A DNA stretch of 64,000 nucleotides from Mesonia sp. K7 (GTDB taxonomy: Bacteria; Bacteroidota; Bacteroidia; Flavobacteriales; Flavobacteriaceae), in contig NZ_QKQV01000003.1 of assembly GCF_003233725.1 (NCBI RefSeq), forward strand, positions 1 to 64,000, in the 5' to 3' direction. Both the position numbers and the translations under genes were made by a program. The notes beneath the pieces were generated by a model that worked only from the letters and a program-made list of their open reading frames with translations, searched no databases and had not been told where the DNA came from. Shown in pieces: positions 41,004 to 51,504 of this stretch; the first letter of the stretch is position 1, and every line of letters begins with the position of its first letter.

Positions 41004-42142
41004 AAATTACTGGAAATTACATCGAGTAAGGTATCAATTTCTTGCGAAGTATTAAAGCTATGCAAACAAATTCTAATGCGCTCTTTTCCTTGTGGAACGG
41101 TAGGCGAAAGTATGGCTTTTACCATCATATCTTGAGCTTGTATTTGCTCGGCGAGGTTTCTGGCTTGTTCATTTCCAGGAATAATAAAAGATTGTATTGC
41201 GGAATTACTTTCGATAAATTTGTTTGTCAAACCTTTTTTTGAAACGGATTTTTTGAAATAAGAAATATTTTCTTTCAGTTTTATAAGTGCATCGGTTTTT
41301 CCCAACTCTTGATAAGCCGCCGAGATCACGGTCAAGTGATGTGGTGGCAAAGCGGTCGTATAGATAAAGCTGCGAGCAAAATTAATCAAGTAATCTCTTA
41401 ATTCTTTATTGCCAAGAATTACGGCTCCGTGACATCCCAATGCTTTCCCATACGTTATTACACGGGCAAAAACCTGATTTTGTAAATTTAACTTTTGTAC
41501 CAAGCCAACGCCATTTCTTCCATAAACACCAAGTGCATGTGCTTCGTCGATAATTAAATAGACTTGATTTGCTAAACAGGTTTTTACTAAAGTTTCTAAC
41601 GGAGCTTGATCACCATCCATCGAGAAAACAGATTCGGTCACTACATAAATTGTTTCAGATTGGGGTTTGAATTTAGATATTTTAGATTCTAAATCTTTAG
41701 TATTGTTGTGTTTGAATTTGTAGGCTTTTGCATTCGAAAGCAAAATTCCGTCACGAATAGAAGCATGCGAAAGTTCGTCGTATAAAATCACATCATTTTT
41801 CTGAGGCACACAAGAAAGCAGCCCTAAATTAGCCGTATAACCCGAATTGAAGATAAGAGCAGATTCTTCTTGGTGAAAATTGGCGATCTGTTGTTCTACT
41901 TTTTCATAAAAAGCAGAGTTTCCAGAAATGAGTCGCGATCCAGTTGCCCCGAGTGTTTCTATTTTTTCCTGTTGAAGGATTTGTTCGGCTCGATCAGCAA
42001 TCTTTTTATTTTTTGAAAAACCGAGGTAATCGTTAGAATAAAAATCGATAACTTCTCTTTTAGAGACAGAGAGTGTCCGAAAAGCTTTATTTTGCTTTCT
42101 TTCTTTGAGTTTACTCTGCAATGATTGAGGTAGTTCCTTCAT
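41000..42142 (-). CDS. bioF: 8-amino-7-oxononanoate synthase BioF
   Basis: BioF condenses pimeloyl-ACP or -CoA with alanine to KAPA, using PLP. The 380-residue protein shows FYSNDYLGFSKNKKIAD (substrate side), the block LIIDEAHALGVYGRNGVGLV and the PLP lysine region ARVITYGKALGCHGA. It starts the coupled series bioF-DUF2007-bioD-bioA. BioF-type and other alpha-oxoamine synthases resemble one another, but the biotin context makes the call firm. Confidence 0.92.
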   Translation of the reverse strand: MKELPQSLQSKLKERKQNKAFRTLSVSKREVIDFYSNDYLGFSKNKKIADRAEQILQQEKIETLGATGSRLISGNSAFYEKVEQQIANFHQEESALIFNSGYTANLGLLSCVPQKNDVILYDELSHASIRDGILLSNAKAYKFKHNNTKDLESKISKFKPQSETIYVVTESVFSMDGDQAPLETLVKTCLANQVYLIIDEAHALGVYGRNGVGLVQKLNLQNQVFARVITYGKALGCHGAVILGNKELRDYLINFARSFIYTTALPPHHLTVISAAYQELGKTDALIKLKENISYFKKSVSKKGLTNKFIESNSAIQSFIIPGNEQARNLAEQIQAQDMMVKAILSPTVPQGKERIRICLHSFNTSQEIDTLLDVISSNL

Positions 42143-42150
42143 AGACTTTT

Positions 42151-42158
42151 CAAAAGTA
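42151..42158 (-). promoter_or_regulatory. -7 box of the bioF operon
   Basis: TACTTTTG on the minus strand matches TAnnTTTG and lies 8 nt upstream of the bioF ATG, so the transcript would be nearly leaderless. A 12-bp AT palindrome, TAAAATATTTTA (42176-42187), lies in the -30 region and might be an operator or chance. Confidence 0.5.
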
Positions 42159-42203
42159 AGATAAATCTATCGAAGTAAAATATTTTATAATACCTATAAT
42201 AAG

Positions 42204-42231
42204 AAAAGGCTGATTAAAAAATCAGCCTTTT
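42204..42231 (-). terminator. Intrinsic terminator of atpC
   Basis: Stem AAAAGGCTGATT / AATCAGCCTTTT with a 4-nt loop, 22 nt past the atpC stop on the minus strand, separating ATP synthase genes from the biotin operon. Confidence 0.85.
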
Positions 42232-42253
42232 AAATATATATTTCGATTAAAAT

Positions 42254-42535
42254 TTAGTCTGCTAAAACAATTGCCTTGTTATTGCTAAACTCCAATACAC
42301 CACCTTTAATCATAAACTCTAAGCGACCGTCTTCACCTTTGGTAAATAAAGTCTTTGTTTCTTCTTCAAGAACTAAATTACCTGCGTCGATTTTCACTTT
42401 CCCTTCTTCTAAAACAGAAACGATAGGAGCGTGATTTTCTAACATCTGAAACTCACCTTCTACTCCAGGCACAGCCACAGAAGTTACTTGGGCGCTTAAG
42501 ATTACTTTTTCAGGGGTTACGATTTCTAATTGCAT
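42254..42535 (-). CDS. atpC: ATP synthase epsilon subunit (short form)
   Basis: From the ATG at 42535 (MQLEIVTPEKVILS) the protein is 93 residues: the N-terminal beta-sandwich of the epsilon subunit that joins the rotor stalk (TSVAVPGVEGEFQMLENHAPIVSVL). The usual C-terminal helical hairpin that inhibits the enzyme is missing, a known short form in Bacteroidota. A longer frame upstream runs into a 7-nt tandem repeat and is rejected. It follows atpD, without the rest of the operon nearby, as is usual in this phylum. Confidence 0.93.
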   Translation of the reverse strand: MQLEIVTPEKVILSAQVTSVAVPGVEGEFQMLENHAPIVSVLEEGKVKIDAGNLVLEEETKTLFTKGEDGRLEFMIKGGVLEFSNNKAIVLAD

Positions 42536-42549
42536 ATGTTTATAGTATT

Positions 42550-42574
42550 GAGATGTGAGATGTGAGATGTGAGA
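42550..42574. repeat. Tandem 7-nt repeat between atpD and atpC
   Basis: GAGATGT occurs three times in a row (42550-42570), followed by GAGA. AT-rich sequence with a near-reverse partner (TATCTCAAATCT) lies just after. It sits in the intergenic gap of 76 nt. Confidence 0.8.
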
Positions 42575-42611
42575 CAATCTGATATCTCAAATCTAATCCC
42601 TCCTTTCTATT

Positions 42612-44126
<1,515 letters not shown>

Positions 44127-44156
44127 CTAGTGTATTTATATTGTTTTGTTATATAC

Positions 44157-44184
44157 AAAAAAAGCACCCGCTTTTTTCGGGTGC
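44157..44184 (-). terminator. Intrinsic terminator of glmS
   Basis: On the minus strand GCACCCG / CGGGTGC with a 7-nt loop and a long T-run (TTTTTTTG), about 55 nt past the glmS stop. Confidence 0.87.
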
Positions 44185-44238
44185 AAAGATATGCTTTTTT
44201 ATAAAACTTTTTTAATTTATTTTTAGAAAAAATATTTC

Positions 44239-46086
44239 TTATTCTACTGTAACTGATTTTGCTAGGTTTCTAGGCTGATCGACATTTTTACCTAACATGA
44301 CCGCAATGTGGTAAGAAAGCAATTGCAAAGGAATCGTGGTTAACAATGGCGTAAAAGCTTCGATGGTATCTGGCACTTCTATTACATAGTCTGCCAAATT
44401 TCGAACGTTTTCGTCTCCTTCTGTTACAATAGCAATAATTTTTCCTTTACGCGATTTGATTTCCTCGATGTTACTTACTACTTTTTGGTAATGTCCTTTT
44501 TTGGTTGCAATCACAACTACGGGCATTTTTTCGTCGATCAAAGCAATTGGGCCGTGCTTCATTTCTGCAGCTGGGTAACCTTCTGCATGGATATAAGAAA
44601 TTTCTTTTAGCTTTAAAGCACCTTCTAAAGCCACAGGAAAGTTAAACCCTCTACCGAGGTATAAAAAATTTGCAGAGCTCATATATTTTTCTGCTACTTG
44701 TTTGATATGCTCATTAGAGTTTAGTGCTTTTTCTACCTTTTCAGGGATTAAAGCCAACTCTGATAAGTGATGTTGGTAATCAGGTTTACTGATATTTCCT
44801 TTTGCTTTAGCTATTTTTAATGCTATTAATGAAAGAATGGTTATCTGTGTGGTAAAAGCTTTGGTGGATGCCACACCAATTTCTGGACCCGCATGAGTAT
44901 ATGCTCCAGCATGCGTTTCGCGGGAAATCGAAGAACCAACGACGTTACAAACCCCAAAAACAAAGGCTCCGTTTTGCTTAGCTAATTTAATAGCTGCCAT
45001 CGTGTCTGCAGTCTCACCAGATTGGGAGATAGCAATGACAATATCGTCTTTATAAATTATAGGATTTCGATAAATAAATTCGGATGCATATTCTACTTCT
45101 ACCGGAATTCTGGTGTATTCTTCAAAAATGTATTCTGCTACCAAACCTGCGTGCCAAGAAGTTCCACAAGCAACTACAATAATTCTTTTGGCGTTTAAGA
45201 ACTTTTCGATGTTATCATCTACACCAGCCATCCTAATAATGCCTTTATCTACAAGCATTCTTCCACGATAAGTATCTGTAATCGCTCTTGGTTGCTCGTA
45301 GATTTCTTTCAACATAAAATGGTCGTAATTTCCTTTTTCGATCTGCTCTAAGTTCATCTGTAACTCTTGCACGTAAGGATCGACCATTTTATCACCTTGT
45401 ATTTTTCTAATCTTTACTTCTTCGCCTGTCCTGATAATTGCCATTTCGCCATCTTCCAAATAAATTGCTTTTTGGGTAAATTCTATAAATGGTGATGCAT
45501 CGGAAGCAATAAAAAACTCTTCTTCACCAATACCAATCGCGAGTGGACTTCCTAAACGAGCCACTACTATTTCATTTGGTTTTTGCTTGTCAAAAACAGC
45601 AATTGCATAAGCACCAACCACTTGATTTAAAGCTATTTGAACTGCCTTACCGAGCTTTATGTTTTCTTTTTTCTGTACGTCTTCAATTAAGTTAACTAAT
45701 ACTTCCGTATCAGTCTCTGACTTAAAAGAGTAACCTCTAGAGATCAACTCCTTGCGAAGGCTGTCGTAATTTTCGATAATTCCGTTATGAATAATCACTA
45801 GATTACCAGAATTGGAATAATGCGGATGTGAATTGACATCGTTTGGCACACCGTGAGTTGCCCATCTCGTATGGCCAATCCCAATACTCCCTTTGGTTAT
45901 ATTTTCATTTTCAGACTTGGTTTTTAAATCTGCTACTTTACCTTTGGTTTTACAGACATTCAAATTAGATCCGTCGTACAAGGCAATACCTGCACTATCG
46001 TAACCTCTATATTCGAGACGTTGCAATCCTTTTATCACAATAGGGTAAGCTTCTCTATGACCTATATAACCTACAATTCCGCACAT
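44239..46086 (-). CDS. glmS: Glutamine-fructose-6-phosphate aminotransferase GlmS
   Basis: GlmS makes glucosamine 6-phosphate from fructose 6-phosphate and glutamine, the entry to cell-wall and LPS amino sugars. The 615-residue protein has the N-terminal nucleophile Cys2 (MCGIVGYIG), a GATase domain with GIGHTRWATHG, two SIS domains (VACGTSWHAGLVAEYI and ISQSGETADTMAAIK) and the C-terminal KSVTVE. It is the third gene of a GT5-DUF4270-glmS unit. No glmS ribozyme is seen; the gap to DUF4270 is only 6 nt. Confidence 0.98.
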   Translation of the reverse strand: MCGIVGYIGHREAYPIVIKGLQRLEYRGYDSAGIALYDGSNLNVCKTKGKVADLKTKSENENITKGSIGIGHTRWATHGVPNDVNSHPHYSNSGNLVIIHNGIIENYDSLRKELISRGYSFKSETDTEVLVNLIEDVQKKENIKLGKAVQIALNQVVGAYAIAVFDKQKPNEIVVARLGSPLAIGIGEEEFFIASDASPFIEFTQKAIYLEDGEMAIIRTGEEVKIRKIQGDKMVDPYVQELQMNLEQIEKGNYDHFMLKEIYEQPRAITDTYRGRMLVDKGIIRMAGVDDNIEKFLNAKRIIVVACGTSWHAGLVAEYIFEEYTRIPVEVEYASEFIYRNPIIYKDDIVIAISQSGETADTMAAIKLAKQNGAFVFGVCNVVGSSISRETHAGAYTHAGPEIGVASTKAFTTQITILSLIALKIAKAKGNISKPDYQHHLSELALIPEKVEKALNSNEHIKQVAEKYMSSANFLYLGRGFNFPVALEGALKLKEISYIHAEGYPAAEMKHGPIALIDEKMPVVVIATKKGHYQKVVSNIEEIKSRKGKIIAIVTEGDENVRNLADYVIEVPDTIEAFTPLLTTIPLQLLSYHIAVMLGKNVDQPRNLAKSVTVE

Positions 46087-46092
46087 AGTTTA

Positions 46093-47613
46093 TTAATTAG
46101 ATTCTGTGTAATGAATATTTAGTTTTAATCTTTTTTCATCTATAGCATTTACACCATAGAAAACACTTCCTTTAGGTGTCAACACCGATGGTGAAGGGGC
46201 AATATTTAGAGTGTCTACACCTTGCAACTTTAATGAAGAAGGGTTAAAAATGTTTACATTATTCGTCACTACAACTCCCAACTTTAAACCCAATGAATCT
46301 TGATTACTAATAACATCTGCGATTACATTTGTAATCCTGACTTTGTAGGCATCTGTTTCTTCATCATATTTCCCAAGATGGATAACCCTCGACAAGTTTG
46401 GATTATTATCATTTAGTGTTAAGTCTAAATTGTAATCTCTTAAAACTCTTTCATTTTGAAGGTCATAAATAAATAATCGGTTAGGTAAATCATCATCTAC
46501 ATTTACCACATCACGATTTACATAAAACGTAAGATTAGCGTCGTTTACTAACCAGTTTAGTTCTTGAATAGAGTCTAATTGAGTTTCGTCCGTAAAAATA
46601 TCTATAACTGCCATCGAGCCTTGCAAACCTTTAAGGTATATATTATTATCAAAAGAAGTTGGAATTGTTGTTTCCACCGTATTGATAATATTTCCTGAAA
46701 AATTTAAGGAGAATTCTCTTTTCCTAAAATCATCATCTTCATCTACAGGATCTGTAGTTCTGTAATAAATAGTTATGTTAGCTTCACCTCCCTTTAGGTT
46801 AAGTAAACTCAAAGAATTGGTGATTTTTCCTTCTTGGTTGATTGGCTTTAAATAAATTCCTCTGAAGTAATTTTTAAAATTACTTGAACTTAACAGCTCT
46901 GCTCCACCTTCTTTATCAAAGATTAATTGTTTAAAATAATCCTTAGGCAGATGTATTCTTGCCCTAGGGGATTTAGTTACTAAAGTTGTATCACCTTGCG
47001 TGTCAAACTCGTAGTACGAAACTTCTTTATTATTAGGAATAAATCCCGTTACCGTAGTTATCGGGTTTGCTTCTAAATGATTTTCAAATTCTACTCCTTG
47101 ATTGGTATAATATTTTTGAGCGTTATAGTTATCATCTGGATCTTGATCCCTTAATAGATAATTCGATCTATAAATCTCAAAATCCAACGGTTCCTCTGTA
47201 TAAACTGAGTCTAATTCGTAAATAATACCATTTTCATCTTGACTCACAGCTCTAGAGAAATAAGGTAATGTCATCACTACACTATCGATAACTGGCTCTG
47301 GGCCAAATTCTGGATTTAGTGTTTCTAAACTCATTTGAGAAAGAACACTCACTGTCGCTTGCCCATATACCTCATCGTAATAATAACCTAAATTATAGGC
47401 TGTCAAATTATTTGATTGTATTTTTTCAATCACAGAAGAATAAGCATTGATCTTGCTATTGCTAAATAATTTTGTACTGAAATTATTGTTATCTACCAAA
47501 TCACTACCAACATCACTAAAATCGTTTTCACAAGAAAACATACCAACGATAGCTATACAAAGAATCGCAAACGGAGTTACTTTTTTCATCAATTTTTTAT
47601 TGTTCTTCATCAA
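46093..47613 (-). CDS. DUF4270 lipoprotein
   Basis: The 506-residue protein has a lipobox (VGMFSC, Cys near 28) followed by ENDFSDVGSD and a beta-rich body, matching DUF4270, a Bacteroidota family of unknown role. The start could be either of two adjacent ATG codons. It overlaps the upstream glycosyltransferase gene by 17 nt and is followed by glmS after 6 nt. The conserved grouping with a glycosyltransferase and glmS suggests a link to cell-surface sugar, but this is a guess. Confidence 0.75.
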   Translation of the reverse strand: MMKNNKKLMKKVTPFAILCIAIVGMFSCENDFSDVGSDLVDNNNFSTKLFSNSKINAYSSVIEKIQSNNLTAYNLGYYYDEVYGQATVSVLSQMSLETLNPEFGPEPVIDSVVMTLPYFSRAVSQDENGIIYELDSVYTEEPLDFEIYRSNYLLRDQDPDDNYNAQKYYTNQGVEFENHLEANPITTVTGFIPNNKEVSYYEFDTQGDTTLVTKSPRARIHLPKDYFKQLIFDKEGGAELLSSSNFKNYFRGIYLKPINQEGKITNSLSLLNLKGGEANITIYYRTTDPVDEDDDFRKREFSLNFSGNIINTVETTIPTSFDNNIYLKGLQGSMAVIDIFTDETQLDSIQELNWLVNDANLTFYVNRDVVNVDDDLPNRLFIYDLQNERVLRDYNLDLTLNDNNPNLSRVIHLGKYDEETDAYKVRITNVIADVISNQDSLGLKLGVVVTNNVNIFNPSSLKLQGVDTLNIAPSPSVLTPKGSVFYGVNAIDEKRLKLNIHYTESN

Positions 47614-48415
47614 GTACTTTTGTTAAATAAAAATCTTGGTAAGCCTGAGAAAACTCTTCCAAGGATTTGTAGCCTAAAACCGGCTTTTTTAATTGATCAA
47701 TATATTTATCTAAACTTTTAGGCAGTTCTTCACTTCCTTTAACTATCGCATCTGAATTATCAATCGCCAATTTCATCAGGTTTTCGTAATTAGGTTTTGC
47801 AATCACCTCTACTTTATCTTCGTCTAAACCATCAAACAAAATTTTCTTCTGCGTATCACTATCTAAAGTACCTTCAAAACCTTGATTGTAGATCGAAGTG
47901 ACAATTTTAGATTCTTTAAAAAGCGGTTCGTTTCCGTAATAATTTCGCAAGTACAGTGGCAGAAGTGATGCCAACCAACCGTGAACATGGATAATATCTG
48001 GAGACCAGTTCAGTTTTTTTACCGTTTCGATCACACCTTTTGCAAAGAAAATTGCACGTTCGTCGTTGTCAGAAAACAACTTACCGTCTTCATCGGTAAG
48101 CGTAGCTTTTCTTTTAAAATAATCTTCGTTATCGATAAAATAAACCTGCATTCTTTCTTTAGGAACCGAAGCTACTTTTATAATCAACGGCATGTCTAAG
48201 TCGTTAATTACCAAATTCATCCCCGATAAACGTATCACTTCGTGCAACTGATGTCTTCTCTCGTTGATGTTTCCAAACCTCGGCATAAAAATTCTGATCT
48301 GTCCGCCTTGGCTATTCACCATTCTCGGAGCTTCAAACGACATCGATGATATTTCTGTCTCTGGTAGGTAAGGAATTACTTCTGACGATACATACAAGAT
48401 ACGCTTATCTTTCAT
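47597..48415 (-). CDS. GT5-type glycosyltransferase fragment-length protein (glycogen/starch synthase N-domain)
   Basis: The 272-residue protein resembles only the N-terminal catalytic half of glycogen/starch synthases: RILYVSSEVIPYLPETEISSM at the start, then VIETVKKLNWSPDIIHVHGWLASLLPLYLRNY (read in parts) and FKESKIVTSIYNQGFEG. Full synthases are about 480 residues with a second ADP-glucose-binding domain that is absent here. I recall the short form as typical of flavobacteria, so it is probably not a truncation. Synthase activity is doubtful. It opens the GT5-DUF4270-glmS unit. Confidence 0.72.
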   Translation of the reverse strand: MKDKRILYVSSEVIPYLPETEISSMSFEAPRMVNSQGGQIRIFMPRFGNINERRHQLHEVIRLSGMNLVINDLDMPLIIKVASVPKERMQVYFIDNEDYFKRKATLTDEDGKLFSDNDERAIFFAKGVIETVKKLNWSPDIIHVHGWLASLLPLYLRNYYGNEPLFKESKIVTSIYNQGFEGTLDSDTQKKILFDGLDEDKVEVIAKPNYENLMKLAIDNSDAIVKGSEELPKSLDKYIDQLKKPVLGYKSLEEFSQAYQDFYLTKVLDEEQ

Positions 48416-48456
48416 AAAAGTTTTGCTTTCAATTATTAATAACGATAAAAAACACG

Positions 48457-48464
48457 CAAAATTA
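48457..48464 (-). promoter_or_regulatory. -7 box of the GT5-DUF4270-glmS unit
   Basis: TAATTTTG plus C on the minus strand matches TAnnTTTG, about 40 nt upstream of the GT5 ATG. The divergent panC gene has the same octamer at 48496-48503. Confidence 0.55.
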
Positions 48465-48495
48465 CAAAATTTTATGCAGTTACACAGTAATATAT

Positions 48496-48503
48496 TAATT
48501 TTG
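48496..48503 (+). promoter_or_regulatory. -7 box of panC
   Basis: TAATTTTG plus C is a perfect -7 match. The implied transcription start is about 15 nt before the TTG at 48525, which supports that codon as the panC start. Confidence 0.6.
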
Positions 48504-48524
48504 CCCCACTTAAATTTTAGTTAA

Positions 48525-49373
48525 TTGGAAGTTTTTCACCAACAAAAAGCTTTAAAAAGCTATCTTAACGACAAACGAGAGAACAATACCATTGGGTTTG
48601 TTCCGACGATGGGAGCACTGCACAACGGTCATTTATCACTAGTAGAAGAAGCCTATAAGCAGTGTGACTTGGTGGTAGTGAGTATTTTTGTTAACCCTAC
48701 ACAATTCGATAATCCTGAAGATTTAGAAAAATACCCAAAAACTTTACAAAAAGATAAAGAGCTCTTAGAGGAAAGCTTTCGCGAAATTATCATTTACGCT
48801 CCTGCAGTTGTTGATGTCTATCCTGAAAAAGTAGTTTCTCAACAGTTTGATTTTGGTGAACTCGAAACCAAAATGGAAGGTAAGTACAGAAGCGGACATT
48901 TTGACGGTGTCGGAACTATCGTTAAAAAACTCTTTGAAATTGTAGAACCACACAAAGCCTTCTTCGGAAAGAAAGATTACCAACAATACCTCATCATCAA
49001 AAAACTGGTTGAAGTCACCAAATTACCCGTAGAAATTATCGGTTGCCCCATCAAAAGGGAAGAAAACGGTTTGGCAAGGAGTTCGCGCAACGAGCGACTA
49101 AGCTCTACTGAAAGAAAAGAAGCCACTTTTATCTACCAGACCTTACAACAAGTAAAAAGTGAGTTTGGCATAAAATCTGCAAAAGAGATAATAGAAAATG
49201 TTAAAAAAGCGTTTGAAAAGCACCAAATATTTGAATTAGAATATTTTGAAATTGCAAACGCAGAAAATTTAAATCCGCTGGTAAGCAAACCAAAAAAGAA
49301 TACTAAATATCGTGCTTTTATTGCAGCATATCTTGGTAAAATAAGATTGATCGACAATATTGCACTCAACTAA
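48525..49373 (+). CDS. panC: Pantothenate synthetase PanC
   Basis: PanC joins pantoate and beta-alanine to give pantothenate, using ATP. The 282-residue protein starts at TTG (48525) with [13 protein letters not shown]; no ATG lies before the conserved core. Motifs are the signature [14 protein letters not shown] (nucleotide site), [10 protein letters not shown] and [13 protein letters not shown], with the late basic loop [10 protein letters not shown]. It is followed by panD after 11 nt; the two supply the CoA pathway. Confidence 0.96.
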   Translation: MEVFHQQKALKSYLNDKRENNTIGFVPTMGALHNGHLSLVEEAYKQCDLVVVSIFVNPTQFDNPEDLEKYPKTLQKDKELLEESFREIIIYAPAVVDVYPEKVVSQQFDFGELETKMEGKYRSGHFDGVGTIVKKLFEIVEPHKAFFGKKDYQQYLIIKKLVEVTKLPVEIIGCPIKREENGLARSSRNERLSSTERKEATFIYQTLQQVKSEFGIKSAKEIIENVKKAFEKHQIFELEYFEIANAENLNPLVSKPKKNTKYRAFIAAYLGKIRLIDNIALN

Positions 49374-49384
49374 AAAATCAGAAA

Positions 49385-49735
49385 ATGCAAGTAACGGTTG
49401 TAAAATCAAAAATTCACCGCGTAAAAGTAACAGGGGCAGATCTTAATTATATCGGAAGTATCACCATTGACGAAGACTTGATGGACGCTGCTAACATTCT
49501 TGAAGGCGAAAAAATACAGGTGGTTAACAACGACAATGGCGAGCGATTAGAAACCTACGTGATTCCTGGACCTCGAAATTCGGGTGAAATCACTTTAAAC
49601 GGAGCTGCCGCCAGAAAAGTTTCTGTGGGAGACACGCTTATTTTAATGACTTTTGCGATGATGGATTACGAAGAAGCAAAAACTTTTAAGCCTGCTGTTG
49701 TTTTTCCTAACGAAGCTACCAACAAACTGAACTAA
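49385..49735 (+). CDS. panD: Aspartate 1-decarboxylase PanD
   Basis: PanD makes beta-alanine from aspartate with a pyruvoyl group formed by self-cleavage. The 116-residue proenzyme shows the cleavage site G24-S25 in [15 protein letters not shown], with conserved Arg and Tyr in the family positions ([22 protein letters not shown]). Cleavage may need an accessory factor; none is seen here. It directly follows panC. Confidence 0.96.
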   Translation: MQVTVVKSKIHRVKVTGADLNYIGSITIDEDLMDAANILEGEKIQVVNNDNGERLETYVIPGPRNSGEITLNGAAARKVSVGDTLILMTFAMMDYEEAKTFKPAVVFPNEATNKLN

Positions 49736-49740
49736 TTTCT

Positions 49741-50709
49741 TTGAACAAAAAGAAAATCATAAAACTTCTTAAGGTTGTACTCCCAATTTTACTGGGAGTT
49801 TTTTTCATCTATTTATCTTTCTCCAGCTCGACACCTCAAGAAAGAGAAGAACTCTGGCAAAACATTCTTAACGCAAAACCTTTTTTTATAGGTTTATCGC
49901 TACTTTGTGGGTTTCTTTCGCATTTATCTCGTGCCTATCGCTGGAAATATCTGTTAGAACCTCTAGGTTATCAAATCAAATTTCGGAATAGTTTTATGGC
50001 AGTTATGAGTGCTTATTTAGCTAATTTAGGCATTCCTCGTTCTGGCGAAGTGCTACGTGCCGCAACGATTACTACTTACGAAAATATTCCTTTCGAAAAA
50101 AACTTTGGCACCATTATCTCCGAAAGAATGATCGATTTGGTGATGTTACTTCTTATCGTAGGCATCACGCTTTTATGGCAAACTGAAACATTACTACAAG
50201 TTTTCGAAACCTATCAAATCAATCCACTTTTTACCTTCGGAGCACTCATTATTTTGATTGCTTTAGGAGTATTATTTCTGAAACTCATCAAAAACTCAAC
50301 ACATCCGTTATTACAAAAAATAAAAAAGCTTGGCAGCGGAATTTTAAAAGGTATCAAAAGTGTTTTAAAATTAAAACATAAAGTTGCTTTCTTTTTACAT
50401 ACTATTTTTATCTGGACGATGTACATTACCATGTTTTTTCTGATAAAGTTTGCTGTTCCAGGAGCAGAAGAAATACCTTTTGCTGCCATTATGGTGGCTT
50501 TTGTCGTCGGTTCTTTTGCGATTTCGATCACCAATGGTGGTATTGGCGTTTATCCTGTGGCTATCGGAGCAGTTTTACTCCTATACGGAATCCCAAAACA
50601 AACGGGCGAAGCTTTTGGTTGGGTGATTTGGGGTTCGCAAACTTTGCTTAATATTGTTTTGGGTGGTTTATCTATGCTTTTGTTACCTATTTTAAATAGA
50701 AAAAAGTAA
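49741..50709 (+). CDS. Flippase-like membrane protein (LPG synthase TM-domain family, UPF0104)
   Basis: The 322-residue protein has about eight membrane segments and matches the lysylphosphatidylglycerol-synthase membrane-domain family (LSHLSRAYRWKYLLEPLG, NLGIPRSGEVLRAATITTYE, SITNGGIGVYPVAIGAVLL). The soluble aminoacyl-transferase domain is absent, so it probably moves or shields lipids. It begins with TTG 5 nt after panD, as in the panC-panD-UPF0104 order common in flavobacteria. Confidence 0.8.
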   Translation: MNKKKIIKLLKVVLPILLGVFFIYLSFSSSTPQEREELWQNILNAKPFFIGLSLLCGFLSHLSRAYRWKYLLEPLGYQIKFRNSFMAVMSAYLANLGIPRSGEVLRAATITTYENIPFEKNFGTIISERMIDLVMLLLIVGITLLWQTETLLQVFETYQINPLFTFGALIILIALGVLFLKLIKNSTHPLLQKIKKLGSGILKGIKSVLKLKHKVAFFLHTIFIWTMYITMFFLIKFAVPGAEEIPFAAIMVAFVVGSFAISITNGGIGVYPVAIGAVLLLYGIPKQTGEAFGWVIWGSQTLLNIVLGGLSMLLLPILNRKK

Positions 50710-50738
50710 ATTTAGCATGGTTTGTATTAGATATAAAA

Positions 50739-51152
50739 ATGGAAGAAATCTTTAAAAAAATCGAGGCAAACCTAAAATATAGCTTACCCATAGGTTTTCT
50801 ATGTATATTTCTCTTTATAACCGGCATATTATTTCATAGGCTTTCTACAGTTGATAAAACTTTAAGAAAGCCTGATAAAATTGATTTGCTTGTAGATGAT
50901 GTATTTGAAAATAAAGGTTTCCTTACTTTTAACGATAGTATTGTAGTTTCTATGAATACTACAAACATAAATAACCCCAAACAAAAAATCGGGTATTTAA
51001 ATCAACCGTTTCGGATTATAAAAAAGGCTCATGATGATACCATAAAAATTATTAAAGATGCCGATACCTTATATTTTAAATTAATTGATCCAGATGAATA
51101 TGACCCTAACGACCCAAGCATTAAAGAAGCTTTACAACACCTGTTTCAATAA
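50739..51152 (+). CDS. Hypothetical protein with one membrane helix
   Basis: The 137-residue protein has a membrane helix (about 14-34) and a soluble, beta-leaning remainder (DKIDLLVDDVFENKGFLTFND; IGYLNQPFRIIKKAHDDT). No family is recognised. It follows the flippase-like gene by 29 nt with no terminator between, so it may share that transcript. It opens a small accessory group between the pan genes and radA, all lower in GC than their neighbours. Confidence 0.6.
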   Translation: MEEIFKKIEANLKYSLPIGFLCIFLFITGILFHRLSTVDKTLRKPDKIDLLVDDVFENKGFLTFNDSIVVSMNTTNINNPKQKIGYLNQPFRIIKKAHDDTIKIIKDADTLYFKLIDPDEYDPNDPSIKEALQHLFQ

Positions 51153-51222
51153 AACATCCAAGTTATCTCTATATTCTGGACACTTTAATTTATATAATAA
51201 CTATATTCTTTAAATCGTTTAT

Positions 51223-51504
51223 ATGTATATAAAGCTATTTTTCATCTTTCTCATTCCCTTATTATTCTCCTGTAGCAATACTGCTATAGAAAATTTTGAA
51301 GATTTAAAAAAAATAGAAATTGGCATGTCGTTAGAGACTGCCAAATCAAAAATGAGGCATCAACCAGAAAAGGTAGAAACGGCTGTTTGGGATTCTACTA
51401 AATATGTTTATTATTATAAATCACCTGCTTTTGCAGCAGATTACTATAAAATAATTGTTTCAAAAAAAGATAGTTTAGTATCAGGAATTGATTATGGAGA
51501 ATAA
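51223..51504 (+). CDS. Small BamE/SmpA-like lipoprotein
   Basis: The 93-residue protein has a lipobox (PLLFSC, Cys near 17) and a fold pattern like BamE/OmlA: a helix with LKKIEIGMSLETAKSKM, then DSTKYVYYYKSPAFAADYYKI. BamE itself is part of the outer-membrane insertion machine, but this small copy is not the standard gene, so the match indicates a fold only. Its last codons overlap the ATG of a short broken gene. Confidence 0.55.
   Translation: MYIKLFFIFLIPLLFSCSNTAIENFEDLKKIEIGMSLETAKSKMRHQPEKVETAVWDSTKYVYYYKSPAFAADYYKIIVSKKDSLVSGIDYGE

Noticed and set aside
42550-42574. CRISPR-like repeat
   Set aside because: Units of 7 nt in a row with no spacers; a simple tandem repeat.
46087-46092. 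glmS ribozyme upstream of glmS
   Set aside because: The gap to the preceding gene is only 6 nt and no ribozyme core is seen.
47597-48415. Truncated glycogen synthase pseudogene
   Set aside because: The frame is intact, starts behind a good promoter and overlaps the next gene cleanly; the short form seems to be normal in the family.
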